A stretch of DNA of 7,198 nt, from NCBI GenBank assembly GCA_964489215.1, contig CAZAYB010000161.1:1-7198 (forward strand), written 5' to 3'. The translations under genes were made by a program, and so were the position numbers. Position 1 is the first letter of the stretch. Each line of letters opens with the position of its first letter. The notes beneath the pieces were generated by a model. The model had not been told where the DNA came from and ran no database searches. It was given only the letters and a program-made list of their open reading frames with translations. The DNA is from CAZAYB01 sp964489215 (GTDB lineage Bacteria; Planctomycetota; Phycisphaerae; Sedimentisphaerales; Anaerohalosphaeraceae). Of this stretch, positions 6,989 to 7,198 are shown piece after piece.

Positions 6989-7198
6989 TATTTAATAACC
7001 AATCCACTGAATACAATTAATCCGCTAAGAATCATAATGACGAAAATAATCCACCATACAGGTACGCTTTGATACCATTTTTTCCCCAGCCCGGTGGTAA
7101 GATTGAGGTTATGCAGGCGGAAAGTAAGTTCATCACTTATTTTTTCCGGTGCCGGGGGAGCAGTTATGAGGCTGACGCCGATACAGACGAGCGAACTG
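6988..7198 (-). CDS. Sodium:solute symporter (SSS family), C-terminal fragment
   Basis: The gene enters from the right edge in the frame whose first full codon ends at 7197 and stops with TAA at 6990-6988, giving 69 visible residues. The sequence SSLVCIGVSLITAPPAPEKI matches the end of a transmembrane helix followed by the loop seen after a late helix of SSS transporters (VSLLT-x-PP-x-x-E-K-style). Next comes a short cytoplasmic stretch with L-G-K-K-W-Y and a last membrane helix, VWWIIFVIMILSGLIVFSGL (residues 47-66). SSS proteins import sugars, sialic acid or other solutes with sodium; the substrate cannot be read from this tail. Its stop overlaps the start of the broken URO-D gene (TAATG), so the two were probably translated together. 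It is truncated by the window edge, not visibly damaged. The family call rests on this short stretch only. Confidence 0.68.
   Translation of the reverse strand, partial: SSLVCIGVSLITAPPAPEKISDELTFRLHNLNLTTGLGKKWYQSVPVWWIIFVIMILSGLIVFSGLVIK

Noticed and set aside
53..7198. CRISPR array, tRNA/rRNA, insertion sequence, phage or defence genes
   Set aside because: I scanned for regular direct repeats, cloverleaf-like ends, transposase motifs and inverted-repeat ends and found none. The window is fully explained by carbohydrate-related genes and short gaps.

Overview
The window looks like a contig end from a member of the Phycisphaerae (Planctomycetota, probably near the Sedimentisphaerales). This is inferred from protein style, not from a marker gene. 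The 901-residue secreted protein joins a TWIGG..NLW..ENWD start, SGG-type beta repeats, a fibronectin-like module ending YYWRVDEVN, D-x-D-x-D dockerin-like motifs ending in DWL/NWM, and a LamG domain, a mix typical of that class. All genes are on the minus strand, so the order of reading is right to left.

Layout in direction of transcription: (1) 7198-6988, the C-terminal end of a sodium:solute symporter; (2) 6988-6611, a broken uroporphyrinogen-decarboxylase-family (URO-D) gene whose start overlaps the symporter stop by one base; its recognisable pieces lie in three reading frames and most of the expected length is missing; (3) 6610-6403, an AT-rich non-coding gap with a strong ribosome binding site at its end; (4) 6402-3697, the large secreted modular protein; (5) 3696-3609, a short gap with a 15-bp-stem hairpin; (6) 3608-168, a 1146-residue exported protein with the layout of an alpha-galactosidase-like glycoside hydrolase plus an extra C-terminal region; (7) 167-53, a short non-coding tail; (8) 52-1, not genomic: an Illumina Nextera adapter with P5 tail, index and transposase mosaic end.

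Taken together this resembles part of a polysaccharide-use locus: a sugar/solute importer, a URO-D-like protein (a family often found beside glycoside hydrolases in this class), a large surface or secreted carbohydrate-associated protein and a secreted hydrolase. I found no CRISPR array, RNA gene, insertion sequence, defence system or other clearly new system. The points most worth a second look are the adapter contamination, the dockerin-like motif pair split by a LamG domain, the decayed URO-D gene, and the divergent hydrolase with its unassigned C-terminal 400 residues.
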